Source: Austropuccinia psidii
Lineage: Eukaryota > Basidiomycota > Pucciniomycetes > Pucciniales > Sphaerophragmiaceae
Assembly (NCBI GenBank): GCA_023105745.1
Contig: JALGQZ010000009.1
Location: forward strand, 17,470,564-17,534,563
DNA length: 64,000 nt
Direction: 5' to 3'
Shown: positions 46,090 to 57,959 of the stretch, in pieces
How the letters are laid out: each line of letters opens with the position of its first letter
Position numbering within the stretch: the first letter of the stretch is position 1
Translations under genes and position numbers: made by a program
Notes under the pieces: model-generated
Database searches by the model: none
What the model was told of the DNA's origin: nothing
What the model saw: the letters and a program-made list of their open reading frames with translations, nothing else

Positions 46090-47100
46090 TTTTATACAAC
46101 AATGAGAATCTCATACCATCTACCTCAAAATCCCCCCAAAAATTCATATGAAAATTCTAATTATTCTTCTAAATTATCTGATGTTCCCCTCACAAAACTA
46201 GCAACAACAAATTTTCAAAAATACAGATTTATGAATCCAAAAATATAAAAATCAAGGAATTTCAAGGGGAATTTTTAATATTAAAAAATGATGATAAATT
46301 TCACAATATTCCTTCTAATTCAACCCTTGAATTTTACCCAAATAAAACCTTAATTGCCATAATAGATTTTTTACAGTTTTATCAAATTACTTCAAAAGAT
46401 GAAATTTAATACAATCAACTTTCACACACCTTATTTCAAGAGAAAAAATACTTACAGAAAGTAAGAATAAATAAGAATATACTCTCAGCTGAAATTTGGC
46501 CTCTTGTATGGCAGAAATTAATGACAAAGAATGAAAGCATTGGATTTTATGGATTGACAAGTAAGATAAAAAAATATTCAATAATGGAATGATAGGGAAC
46601 CAATTTTAGCCAGTTTAGGACTTCACCTTTCAAAAAAATTTAAACATAAAGCCTCTGGACTCTTTATTGAAGAAAAACAAACTTCTAAATAATGGGCTGC
46701 CATCTTTTTCCAATACTGTTCATGATTATGTAGCTCCTCAATACTTTGCACCATCTTTAACGTTTAAAAAAATGAATTTTTCAATAAACCACATAAATAC
46801 TTGAATTTTTCAGCAGTGGCAGTTGGATGGTGGATTCAAGTTGATAAAATCAATGGATCACTCAATAAAAATCCAACTGAGAAATTATCAAATAGGTGTT
46901 TTAGATTTCCTTAAAATAAATTTGCAGTTGATTTTTCTCAAACTAATAGAATATTTCAACTCATTCTTAAGGCAAAGAATTTTATAAATTATACTGAAAG
47001 CTATATTTATAATAGTACTGATACATTCTTGGGCCTTTTTGTGCAGGTTTACAAAATATTAGAAAGTTTTTGTACTTCCCATGATATAAAATCTTATAAT
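46090..47100 (+). pseudogene. Unrecognised decayed coding region (+)
   Basis: Reading the + strand with frame changes gives long protein-like runs. They start MRISYHLPQNPPKNSYEN, then EFQGEFLILKNDDKFHNIP and ILSAEIWPLVWQKLMTKNES. One frame, from about 46,640 to 46,983, has a single stop and reads KPLDSLLKKNKLLNNGLPSF to FAPSLTFKK. It is too continuous to be random in AT-rich DNA. I do not recognise the family. It lies left of the TIR element at 47,361-51,262. Confidence 0.4.
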
Positions 47101-47360
47101 TTTTGTCAGATTAACTAGATTTTTTATTTGAGAATTTGAGATATTAATCCCCACTCATAGCTATTCAATCCTGTAAATAATAAGTTAATCACCAGTAATA
47201 ACTATTGATATTTACATAACATATTAAATCAAAATACCCTATGTATTCCAAAAGGCATCTTGGGTTTTTAATTTTCATTGAATCCTGGAATACCAAATAA
47301 TTACTTCAAATATATTTGATTGGACAGTTATTAAAGTCCAAAATATGTTTCACTATTCGC

Positions 47361-50300
47361 CATGAGAAAAGTGGCTACACCTGACAGCAGGTGTTACATT
47401 TGGAAATCAGCTTGGACCCAGCTTAGACTGAGCTTGGTCCCTTCCTCTGAGCTAGGTTGTTCCCAGGATTTAATTGTTTGTAAATATTCCAAGTCCTTTT
47501 AAGCTATTTGAATATAGAAGAGTATTGAAGTTCAATATTATATCCTTTCAATTGGATAGAATAGACCTTTATTATATTATTTTCGATTATTTCAGATGTT
47601 AGGATAAATTAAAAATGCTTCTCATTTATTATCTCATCTTCATGAAAATATCATGTACTATAAACAACTCACTTTCACAACTATATTACTAATTGAAGCA
47701 CTTACCTTTACCTTTTGAAGGCCTCAATAAGTCAAACCCAGTTTTTATAACCAAGAAAACTTTCATTTTTCTTGTTTTTGTACTTATCATTATAATATAT
47801 TTATATTCCCTATTTTACTAAAAGAGATCACTTAAAAAAGGATCTATTTTAGATGAGAAAATTTCCTCAAAAGCCTCTATTACTGTAATTTTTCTCAATA
47901 TAACCAAATTATTTAAATTTAAGAAAACATTTAGTCAAATGTTTTGTTTCAAAAGATCCTTAGAGTCAAAAAATAAAAAATATTTATATTTTTCTTTCTT
48001 TTTTTAATTAAATTTTCACAATGCCTGTAATATTTTGGTTTTTTTCTTTTTAAGTTTTTTTATACTTACTCATACTTTGACCAAATCATTTTAATCAGTA
48101 AGAGTAATAAGGAACTCTGTGAAAGAAAAATATTATTTCATTTTTTTAAGGGATTTTTTATTTTTTTGATTTTTATTCATTTTTTACTAATTGAATTATA
48201 TTTTCCCATTGATTGATGCCATATTTCATGGTTTTTTACATTTAGAATGGATTAATCAGGATTGTAATTTAAAAACTCAAAAGATCATCCCCTGTTACAA
48301 TAATGTACCGTAAATCCTGTAACTGTAAAATTGTCGAAAATTGTTGACAATTTTACAATAGCAGGCCTGACAAGCCTTGCTACTGTCATTTTCAATAGAA
48401 AATCAATTGAGTAAAAATAAATAACAAAATTAACAATACAAAAAAAATATCAGAATACAAATACATAGCACAGTTAAAAATGACACAAAGAATATTCTTG
48501 TTGAAACCCAGGACAATATATCTTGCTACTTATTTCATTCTGAAAATTACAAGAAATTTTGATTTTAATAATGAAAAAAATATGGTATACTGATAAACAA
48601 AACAAAACTACAGCTCAGCTCTCATGAATTTTTCTGGAATAAATTTTTGGGATGATTTTGACCTTTTATTGAATATTCTGAATTAAGCTTCACTATATTT
48701 GTTAATTTATCCTTTTGATCTAAACAATCACCATAAGAAATACTGCAGCTGTAAATGAAACACATAATAAGAACCAATAAGAAATAAACTTCTTAATATA
48801 CTCATAATAATTTCAGCTGTAAATTTCCAAATTGTTTTCGAATTCCAAGAAATGTTATGTAAGTCACTCATTCTTTGTGATATATTTGCACATCTTACTG
48901 ATATAATTTATCTAAAAATATATTAAAAGAGTTATTTAGACATACTAATTTTCAAATAATTTCAAAATTTAAATAAAAGAGTGATTTGTTAATCAAAAAA
49001 GGGATGATGACAGTCTTCTTATTTCAAACTTCCACTCCTAATTTCATTTAAAAAAGAATATTACTTATGATTCGAATTCAAAATGAATTCAGTGTAGGAA
49101 CAGGAATCCCATTAATGTGTTCCAGTGATCTTGACAGGAAATATTCTATAAATTCCAATAAAAACAAATATTAAAATTTGTGTGAATTTCTTGTGAGAAT
49201 TTAAGAAATGAGCGTAAAATTCTTTATAGGTTATTAGGACCACTATTTTCATCTAGTTGGACATGTCTCAGAAGTTATATGTGTATCACTTCAAGCTGAC
49301 TTTCCAAAAAATTCAAACTTATTTCTGTATCCTCTCTTTCCAAAATACTAATTTCAAAAATAATTTAAGTCCTTTTTTCATCATACATACTAGAAAACAA
49401 ACAAGAAATTTTCCCATATTGGAGATTTAAAATACTTAACTAAGTTAAATGTATGATTTAGTGAAAAAAAATTTGTAAATAGCCCATTATTATAAATTTA
49501 TTGTTCTTTTACCTAATAGTAGTTCGTTCAGTTAATTTTAATTCCTTAAAGATTTAAGTAGTTTTCCAAGCAAGGTTTGGAAAGGAGTTTCATGAAATAG
49601 CTTTCTTATGTTGGTTCTTTCTTAAGACCATATAAGATAGCAATTATTATGAAACAATTAGTTTTTTTTTCAGGAGGAATTATTTTTTAATTCTTTTCAA
49701 TAGCTATTTATAAAATCTTGATCATAATTCATACAGGTGTTCCATATACCTTTTCAAGAAGAAATTGAGCTGGAGAAACAACCAAATAATTTCTTGAATC
49801 TATTTTTAAAATGTAATTTTGTTGATTTTTTAGTATTGATACACTCAAAGAACTTTTTTGAAATTATAAAAGATTTCATGCTGTAAACCACAGCTGTTAT
49901 ATTGATGTCTTGAGTATGTGAATCAATCTGAATTGATGCCAATTATTACAGGATGGTTAAAAAAATCAGAAAACTAACAAAGTAATAATCATTCAAAAAT
50001 CAATTCAACAGAAAGAAAGCTCAATTGGTCACTTGAAACCGGGAACATAATTAATTGGAATTAAGCTGAAACATATTTATGTGTTCAGGTTACATTTCTT
50101 TAAATTACACACATACTTTCATTTTCCTCCTACTCAATATTGAAGTGGTAGTAATTTGAGATTAAATCACCTATTTGATAGAAATACCCCCTCATTTAAT
50201 TCAAATTCAAATTCAATGTATCAAAAGGAATCAATAAAATATATCCCATTTTCATATAATAAAATACTTTACTATATAGAGATGGTTGATCATAATAAAA

Positions 50301-51262
50301 AATATTTTTAAAGGAATAAAAAAAGTAATATATAGATTTATGTCAGAGAGGAAAATTCTTAAAAGTTCAAAGGCACAATGAGAGATATCATTTATCTAGC
50401 TGAGAAGTATCTAGGCTATTATTAGGCTTTTTTTCTCTGAAACTCATAATTAATCATAATTTAAACCTTAGGATCTTATAATAGAAAGAAATTATCCATC
50501 ATAAAATAACGCACAAATATTCCTCAAAAACGTTTTATAGATCCTATCTATAAGTAACAAAATATCCTCTATAGCAGTTTATGGGCTGAAATATTGGTCA
50601 TATGTATTTGAGATATATTAGTTTTTTTTAAGATTTTCTTTATGATAAGTATGTGTAATAGCACTTCAGAGTTTTTCAATTTTAGATATATAATATTACT
50701 TTAAGAGGAGAAAAATAAGGGATACAATCTCTTTCTAAATACAAAAATCAAACAGATAAGCCACATTGATTGTGAGACATATATTCTATATTGTGTGAAT
50801 AATTGAAAGAGCCCTAATTACTTGAGAGTATTTATGCTTCATTTAGAATCCCTATAAAATAAAAAGCATTCAATTTTTAATATTATCCAGCTATTTCTTC
50901 ACATATATTAGATGAAGATAAGATTCATAGCGGAATTTCAAAAAAAACCTCAAATTTTGGTTTGACTTTTAATAAAGTAACTTGAAGTAAAAAGGGAAAT
51001 GATACTGAGCTTATAATGAAAATGATTCCTTTGATACTGTATTTTTGAATTCTTGAGCTTTGATAATCATGGGGACAAACTGATATTGATCCAATTTAAT
51101 TGGATCTTTGTGGCTGCTTGCATATGTGGCTTGAATTCCTTCCAAAACTTCTATTTATTGATTTTATTTCTGTTCTATCTCCAACCTGAATCCAATCCAT
51201 CTCCAATGTAAAATTCCAAATGAAACACCTTCTGTCAGGTGTAGCCACTTTTGTCCTCGTGA
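47361..51262. mobile_element. 3.9-kb element with terminal inverted repeats, no transposase seen
   Basis: The left end has AAAAGTGGCTACACCTGACA (47,367-47,386), followed by AGGTGTTACATTTGGAA. The right end is its inverted copy (about 51,216-51,254; reverse complement AAAAGTGGCTACACCTGACA, then AGGTGTTTCATTTGGAA). That is about 38 bp with two mismatches. Outer bases (CCATGAG and CACGAGGAC) are similar, so the exact end and target duplication are uncertain. The interior is AT-rich with no frame over about 62 codons and no transposase motif. A non-autonomous DNA transposon, or one long dead, is the best reading. Confidence 0.65.
48323..48356. repeat. Perfect 12-bp inverted repeat (hairpin)
   Basis: TGTAAAATTGTC (48,323-48,334) and GACAATTTTACA (48,345-48,356) with a 10-base loop. 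A weaker inverted pair (AGCAGGC and GCCTTGCT) follows directly. It lies within the TIR element. Confidence 0.6.
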
Positions 51263-51849
51263 TTGTATCAATAAAATAACTACTTGTTTATTAAAATTCA
51301 TAATGGAATCAAGTTCTGTTTCTGAACAATTATATTGTAACATCTCAATGGTAAGCTCATGTTTTTTTGATTATTTCGAGAATTAAATTGAAGACTCAAC
51401 TTGAACTCTTTAAAATCACTGTATGTTTTTATTTTTATTTTTCTCAAAACTCAATCACTTCTAATTTTTTTCCCTTCAAACTGATATTTCTATTTTTTTT
51501 CTGTATTTCAGAACTCTCAAGTTAATTAATTTTAACTTCCTGCTCCTCTTTCCACTTCATTCTCTCCAAATAAAATATTTCAATCTCATTTGCATTATAT
51601 GATATGTAAAATAATAATTTCAGATAAGCTCTATTTACAGATATCAAAATTATTACTACTCACCCTCATGACATTCATTCAATACAGATGCATATGATTT
51701 AATGAAATGATTTTCCTTTTTTTTTCATAAACCATTCTTTGAATTCAAATTCTTTAATTATTCACACTTGATATTACTTTTGGATGGAGCAGAGAAAATT
51801 GGTTTCAAATATTGTTTTACTTTTCCATCCTTTTTTAAAAATAATAATC
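51263..51849. other. AT-rich stretch, nothing recognised
   Basis: No gene, RNA or repeat seen between the TIR element and the decayed minus-strand frame. Confidence 0.5.
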
Positions 51850-52560
51850 ATTAATATCTATAATAAAATTTGAATCAATCTGTGAAATTACTTAATGGGT
51901 ATGAGTCTTGCCTCTATTCATCTGAATTCCAAAAAAGGTTATAATAATGTGATATATCATTTAAAGGAGTAATAAAATATAGTATTCTCTTTTTCTTGAT
52001 TCTTTTCCAAAAACCCATAAATATATATTCCATTGTTTTGATTATCATTTTGGTTTGATTGGAAGACATGTTCAGTTTTTACCTAATAATCTGCTGATTA
52101 ATTTGAGTCTTATCTGAAAACATAAAAGAGATACCATATACTTCATCACTATCCAAAGAATTAAAAACCTCGATTGAATCTATATTTGGAAGATTAAGAC
52201 TTTTTCATTGTAGTTATATTTGGCTTTTTACCAAAAATATCATCCATTTTCTGATATCATGGGCAAAGATTTTTCCAGTGTTTCAGCCATTTTATGAACA
52301 CTCTTTTTTGTTTTCATCATAAGTAGCTCCTTCCCCAGGTGAAATTTAAAAATTATTTTCTGAAATATCTTTCTTTTCATGATTTTTCATCATTATCACA
52401 TATTTTTTTGGTTTAAACTTCAATCTATTTTTTCAATCTCTTGTTGAATTAATTTGCCATCAATTGAAATCCAACTTTCTTTGATAATGTTGAGCATCCA
52501 ACTGAGTTCTTTCCAGAAGTGCTAAAATAAGCCTAAAAACTCTTTTTTAATTTAATACAG
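51850..52560 (-). pseudogene. Unrecognised decayed coding region (minus)
   Basis: On the minus strand the run NLPNIDSIEVFNSLDSDEVY, continuing to INQQIIR (52,080-52,195), is free of stops and has normal protein composition. After one stop it goes on with KLNMSSNQTKMIIKTMEYIF and RILYFITPLNDISHYYNLFW. Upstream parts (LERTQLDAQHYQRKLDF; PKKYVIMMKNHEKKDISE) carry more stops. Not recognised. Confidence 0.35.
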
Positions 52561-53356
52561 TTTATTATAACAGAATAATTATAATTCTTAAGATTTCAAG
52601 AGGATTTTGAATCATCCTTAGAGACAATTTCAGATGAGGGTCATTTCTGGTGGCATCATATTTCAATCTCAATGAATAATATCAATATTGAAGATAACTT
52701 AGAGGTTCTAGATTTTTTTCACTTCAATTGTAATTCATTCTCAGGATTTAAAATTTCTGCTTTTTGAGGTTAGGTTTTGAAACCTAACCTCACTTATCTA
52801 TAAAATACTAAGATTCAATTTATATCAAAACTAATGTGTTAAAAGTTCAGTATTAAATGTGATTCAACTTAAAAAAATTGTATATGTATTAATAGGTTTT
52901 TAGCTAAAAATTCCACATTTAATTAACTCAATATTTTTTATCTCTGAAGGGGGGCTACTCATAAGAAAAGAAATGCTTTTTTATTGAATATATATGTATA
53001 TATATGAGAATTTTAATAAGTTGATTAATCATTTCCCCCTTTAATAATTTTTTTTCTTTTCTTTGATAGTTTTCTTTATATATATGATTAAAAAATTAAG
53101 AATAAATAAGTAATAAGTTTTAAAAAAGAATAATAAAGAATATATATATATGTTTAAAATAATGATAACAATAAAATTTGAATTTTTTTAACCTTTAAAA
53201 AAACTAATTAAAAATAAAGTAAAATAAAAAAGGTTATAAATTTTTAAATTATTTAAAAGAAATCAATTTAAAAAAGAATATTTAAAATCAATTGAATAAT
53301 TTGATTTTTCATCAAAAGAATGAAATATATATATTAATATTTTTTTAAAATTATTA
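52561..53356. other. AT-rich stretch
   Basis: No gene. GAAGGGGGGCTA at about 52,947 is a GC island that is the inverted match of TAGCCCCCCTCA at 43,456. TA-rich simple repeats near 52,988-53,006 and 53,142-53,154. Confidence 0.5.
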
Positions 53357-53639
53357 TAATTTAAGAGTGTTGGTAAACACATGTAAGCCCTTACCTTTTT
53401 TTACCAAAAACTTACGTGTGTTTACCAATTTATGGCCAAAACACATAAGTTTATGGTAAAAACACATAAGTGACCATATTTTTCAAAAACAATTGCTCAG
53501 GATCAGTCTTGAGGGTTTTTTAATTTTTTTTGCCATATTTTTCCCAACATGGCATGTCAATATCCACAAATTTTTCACATTTTTTTTGGCCAAATTTGTC
53601 AAATTCGGCCAATATCACAAAATGGCATTTTTTTTAAAA

Positions 53640-54010
53640 AATTAATTTAAGATCTTCCCACTTATGAATTTCCTTCATTTTTTTTGAAATGAAGGGTTCA
53701 ATCTGGAGAATAAAGAACCTGAAGCCCATAATTTTGGGAATTTTTTTTGGTGGGACAAGTGAAGGCGCAAAAAGTGTTTTTTTTAATGTGTTTTTCCCAT
53801 CTTTGTAATATTACTATTTTTAAAAAATTAATATAAAAACTTCCCACTTATGAATTTTGTTCATTTTTTTTAAAATGAATGGTTCAAGCTGGACAATAAA
53901 GAACCACAAGCCCATGAATTGGGGGAATTTCTTTGGTGGGACAACAAGTGAAGGTGCAATAAGTGTTTTTTGAATGTTTTTTTCTTGTTTGTAATATGAC
54001 TATTTTTAAG
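53640..54010. repeat. Two-copy tandem repeat in the MULE-R tail
   Basis: Same roughly 190-bp unit as in MULE-L, here inverted. Each has a CTTCCCACTTATGAATTT word, a hairpin around TTCATTTTTTTT, AAGCCCAT, GGTGGGACAA and GTGAAGGYGCAA. Confidence 0.7.
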
Positions 54011-54287
54011 TACAAAAGTGCCACATGTTCAAGAAAAAGGGGACTGAGGTGGGATTTAAGCAATAAATAGGACTGAGGAGGGGGATAATTGGCATAAATT
54101 GTATATACAAAAATCAATCAATCTGAATAAACCTCAAAAATAGTTGGTTTTTTATAAGGGGGGAGTAAGATTGGACAAATATAACACCCTGTGTTTCTTA
54201 AATTTATCAGACCACCCCAGGGCTTGTGGTTGGGCATGAAATTCCCAATTCACAGTAATGGGGGGACTGGATAAAATTTAGAAATGA

Positions 54288-55504
54288 TTATATCCAGAGG
54301 AACAAAATGAGAACAGCTATCCAAGAAGCAGATGAAAATGGGTGTATTATCATTTGGGGGACAGGAATAGGGGGAAAAGGAAAATATTGGACTGTGGAAT
54401 AAAAGAAAACTGGTCTTTGATACTTATTTGCAAGTGGATCCCCCATGTCAGGCATGGACATCCACTTGCATTTTGGAGCCTGGCCAACATCTTCATACCA
54501 TTCAATTCTTTCCAAATAAGAGGAGAATGAGGGAATTAAAGTGTTCATGGATTCATAAAGGTCTTGATTTTGTTGAATTTCTTCAGCCAAGTCACCTCTA
54601 ACATAATCTCATTAATCTTGAGTCTTGTAAATGTAGTGGGATACTGTTCTGTAGCCACAGCTTCCATCACCCTGGACATTGATGGCCTTGAAGGTGTATT
54701 TCAATATAAACTTGCGCAAGTCTTCTGAGCCATGTATCTGATAAAATAAGGTCAAAATATGAATAAATATCAAAATAAACAAAAGAAATATACACTAAAA
54801 AGAATCAGAAACTCACAAAAAGCTCATTTTTTACTTATTGTTTTTATAAGTACAATCCATAAGAATTACATGAGGAAAGCCAAGAAGGAGTCTTATGGCA
54901 AGGGGTGAGTGAAAAACAAGGAGGTAATGTGTCCCTCAGAACCCCTTGCAGAGGATCAAACAAAATTTTCTTCTTTGAGAGTGTCAAAAAGAGAATTAAT
55001 GGGCCTTCTGCCTTGCAGTTTGTCTTTCTTTGTGTTCTTGACTTGGTTGTAAATGTTGTGAAGGATTACAGGCCTGTTAGACTCCCTCTGGCTGCATAAT
55101 TGGGCCTGAATTTGCCTTGGCAGAGGCAGTGATTCAGACATTTGAGCAATTTGGGATGTTTCTTGCTCATTAAATTTCCTGAAAGCAGGATGTGCCAAGA
55201 TATTTTCAGTGGCATCATGGCTATGTTCAGGATGTTTTACTTTAAGAGTCCAAGTGGTACTCTTTGCATATTTTCTGGACTAAAGTCTGAAAGGACAGTC
55301 AAGCTTTCTTGAAGTGACTTTTTTGGAGGGGTTTTTGTTGGCATTTGGGGTCCCAGACCTGTCACAACCTATTTCAATTTGGTTTTGGGTCATATTGGAC
55401 CTCAAGGTAGACACAGCATACCCCTGAGCCCTGGAAGCATTATGCACATGCTGCCAAAGAAGCTCAAGGGTCTGAAATTCCCCTTAAGTGGGGGGTGGAA
55501 GCAT
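54288..55504 (-). pseudogene. MULE transposase (FAR1-like finger, truncated core) with OTU domain
   Basis: The ATG near 55,504 is followed by an early TAA. The protein then reads LELLWQHVHNASRAQGYAVS, the start of a FAR1/WRKY-GCM-type finger, followed by KLDCPFRL and WTLKVKHPEHSHDA. Frame 54,956-55,198 gives AHPAFRKFNEQET to LQGRRPINSLFDTL, the linker typical of MULE transposases. Next, FFSHPLAIRLLLGFPHVILM-like sequence leads into MDCTYK (54,843-54,860), the first catalytic Asp. The catalytic core then stops: the gene runs straight into the conserved intron and the OTU exon (GDGSCGYR, Cys codon 54,657-54,659). The rest of the DDE core and the AT-hook linker are missing. Confidence 0.78.
54738..54816 (-). 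other. Intron of the MULE-OTU gene (79 bp)
   Basis: Donor GTGAGT and acceptor TTTTATCAG on the minus strand, at the same site as the 78-bp intron of MULE-L, with high similarity between the two. Confidence 0.72.
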
Positions 55505-55980
55505 TTTTGAGTGAAAAAGATGTATAAATCTGAAAAAAGGGGGATTTGGGGATTTGGAATGGGGTAAGAACCTTTTGAAAGGTGAAAAAGAAGTGAAAAA
55601 AGGTATGAAAAATCAAAAGAAGTGGTTAAGAGTGAAAAAAAGTGGTTTAAATGTGGGATTAATGGATGAGGGAAGGTAAAAAGTTGGAAATTTAGAGGCT
55701 TGAAAGCAGTTTGTTGTGGTGGAAAATGGAGTCTTTGGGGGAAAAAAGAAAGAAAAGTGTGAAAAGCTTTTCAAAATTGCTTTGGTAATGCTGTTTTTCA
55801 AAAAGAAATTGTTTGGGGTGGGGATAATTTGGATTATTTGGGGGTAGGGGGGGGCTGGGCAAAAAAATCTGAAACAATCGGGAGTTAGAGGGGTTTTGTC
55901 AAAAAAACCCTTCTTTGGGAACGTTTTGGCCCAATACAGGCATGGTTGTGTTTCATTTTTAATTAAAAATGGTCCCAGGG
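55505..55980 (-). other. 5' untranslated/promoter side of the MULE-R gene
   Basis: Purine-rich on the + strand (many GAAAAAG and GGGGG words), thus pyrimidine-rich on the coding strand, as is common upstream of fungal genes. Small frames here are low-complexity (F, P and S runs) and not credible genes. Confidence 0.45.
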
Positions 55981-56016
55981 AGCCCCTTACGTGTTTTTAC
56001 CAATACCCTAATTTAA

Positions 56017-57955
56017 TTTCTAAATGTTTTTAACTTTTTTTAATTATTAAAAAAAACACTTAAAAAAAGATTTGAATGTTATTATTTTATAATTATAAAA
56101 ATACTAATATTATAATCTCTTGATTTTTTTGAAAAAAATTAGATTAATATTATTTTTAAAACTAAAATATGGCTTAATAATAATTAAAAAAATGTTGAAT
56201 AATGATTTAGTAATCACCTAAAAATTTATCATGTTAATTTCAATTCTAATGACTTTCAAATCAATAAATAAACTTTTTCTACAATGTATTATATATGGTA
56301 ATTAAAAAAAAGAAGGATCTTTTATTATATAAAGACCCTTTCTTCCTTTCTTCCTTTTTTTTCCACCCCCCTCACATGTATAAAATACAATTCTTAAAAA
56401 AAATTAATTTAATTATTTAAATATAAAGAAACTGTTATATTAAGAAAAAACAAAAAAAAAAGATATCAATTAATTTCTTTTTTATTAATTAATTAATCAA
56501 TAAAAAAAATTAATTTATTAAATTTTAATTTTTTTTAAATTTGTGAATTATTCATTTAATTTGATTTAATGTAAAATTTTTTTTTAGAAAATCTTTCAAA
56601 ATAGAAAACTTCAATAAGAATAATAATAATTTTATTTTTCAAATTATTATCATTATTTTAGATTTAAATTTGAATTTGAAAAAAAATTACTATAATTTCC
56701 CTACAAAATTATTTTATAATAATAAAAAAATGTTTTTTTGTTTAAAATTTAAAATTTAAATTTTTTATTTTTTATTTTTTTTAAAAAAAATATATTAATA
56801 ATTTAAAATTAATTTAAATTAATTTAAAAGTTTCATTTATTTAAATTGAAATTTCAAATTTTGAATGCAATTTTTTTATAAAAGAAAAAAAATTAATTTT
56901 ATATAATAATAATAATAATAATTTATTTTTATTTTTTTTAATTTTAATAAAATTATTATTTTGATATAATTTCAAAGTAAAATCAAAAAAAAATCAAAAT
57001 CAAAAAGAATCAAAGATTAAAATTTAATTTTTTTTAAAAACAAAAAATTCTTAAAACAATTAATTAATTTAATTAGTTAATTTCTTTTTAATTTTGAATT
57101 TTTGAATTTTTGAATTTTTTAATTCAATTTAATTTAATTTAAAAAGATTTCAAAATTTCTTAATCAAGTTGTAATTTTAATTTTTTTTAATAAATTTTTT
57201 AAATAAAATTGTTTAAATAAAGATTTAAGAATAAGAATAAGAAATAATAAGAATAAGAAGAATAAGAATAAGAATAAGAAAGAAAGAAAGAAATTCTTTA
57301 ATCATTTTTGAAAGAAATTAAAGAAAGAAAAAAAAAATTCAAAGAATTTTTTTTTTAAATATATAAAAAATTTTTTTTCATATTTTTCAATTTAAATTAT
57401 AAAAAAATAAAAAAAAAATAAGAAAAAAAAATTAATTGATTGATTAATTAATTAATTAACAAAAAGAAAAAAAAATATTTCAAACAGAGTTTTTTTAAAA
57501 AAATTTAATTTTAATTTTAATTGTTTTTTTGATTTTTTTTTTTTAAAAATCCGTATCATATTTTTTTTGTTAAAGAAAGCTTTTTTTTTGATAAAAAGGA
57601 GGAAAACTTTTTTTTTTGAAGAATAAAGGAGTTTTCTTTTTAAATTATTGAAAAAAAAAATTTCTTCATTTTTTTTTTTGTAAAAAGTTTTTGATTAAAT
57701 AATTTTTTTATATATATTTTAAAAAAATTTAAATTAAAAATCAAAAAAGCAACTTTTTTTGAAAGTGAAATAAGAATTAAAAAAATATCTGAAATTGACA
57801 ATAAAGTTGTTTTAATTAATTTAAAATAATTTAATAGTTAACTTAATAAAGGAAATGAAGTAGTTTTTTAGAGTAGAGATTTTTAATTAAAATATCTTGA
57901 GAAAGTTAATTATTAATTTACTTTATTATATGGATATAGCTTGGATATAAGTTGA
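56017..57955. other. About 1.9 kb of extreme AT low-complexity DNA
   Basis: Almost only A and T with long homopolymers and short repeats. These include an AATAATAATAAT run near 56,906-56,922, AAGAATAAGAATAAGAAGAA near 57,226-57,280 followed by AAAGAAAGAAAG, and TTGAATTTTTGAATTTTT near 57,095-57,115. No gene. Confidence 0.8.
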
Positions 57956-57959
57956 AAAA

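Larger units (their letters stand above)
53365..56008 (-). mobile_element. MULE-R: 2,644-bp Mutator-like element with OTU domain, complete ends
   Basis: The ends are GAGTGTTGGTAAACACATG (53,365 inward) and, from 56,008 inward on the other strand, GGGTATTGGTAAAAACACG. TAATTTAA lies on both sides (53,357-53,364 and 56,009-56,016), giving an exact 8-bp target duplication within the size range of MULEs. The gene runs on the minus strand. It shares gene end, intron position, tail repeat and end sequence with MULE-L (12,064-13,867). Confidence 0.82.

Noticed and set aside
55613..55877. Minus-strand frames rich in F, P and S
   Set aside because: Pyrimidine-rich upstream region of the MULE-R gene; low complexity.
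12064..56008. One giant 44-kb transposon with MULE-L and MULE-R as its inverted ends
   Set aside because: MULE-R has both of its own inverted ends and its own 8-bp target duplication, so it is a complete separate element; MULE-L is a second copy in the other orientation.
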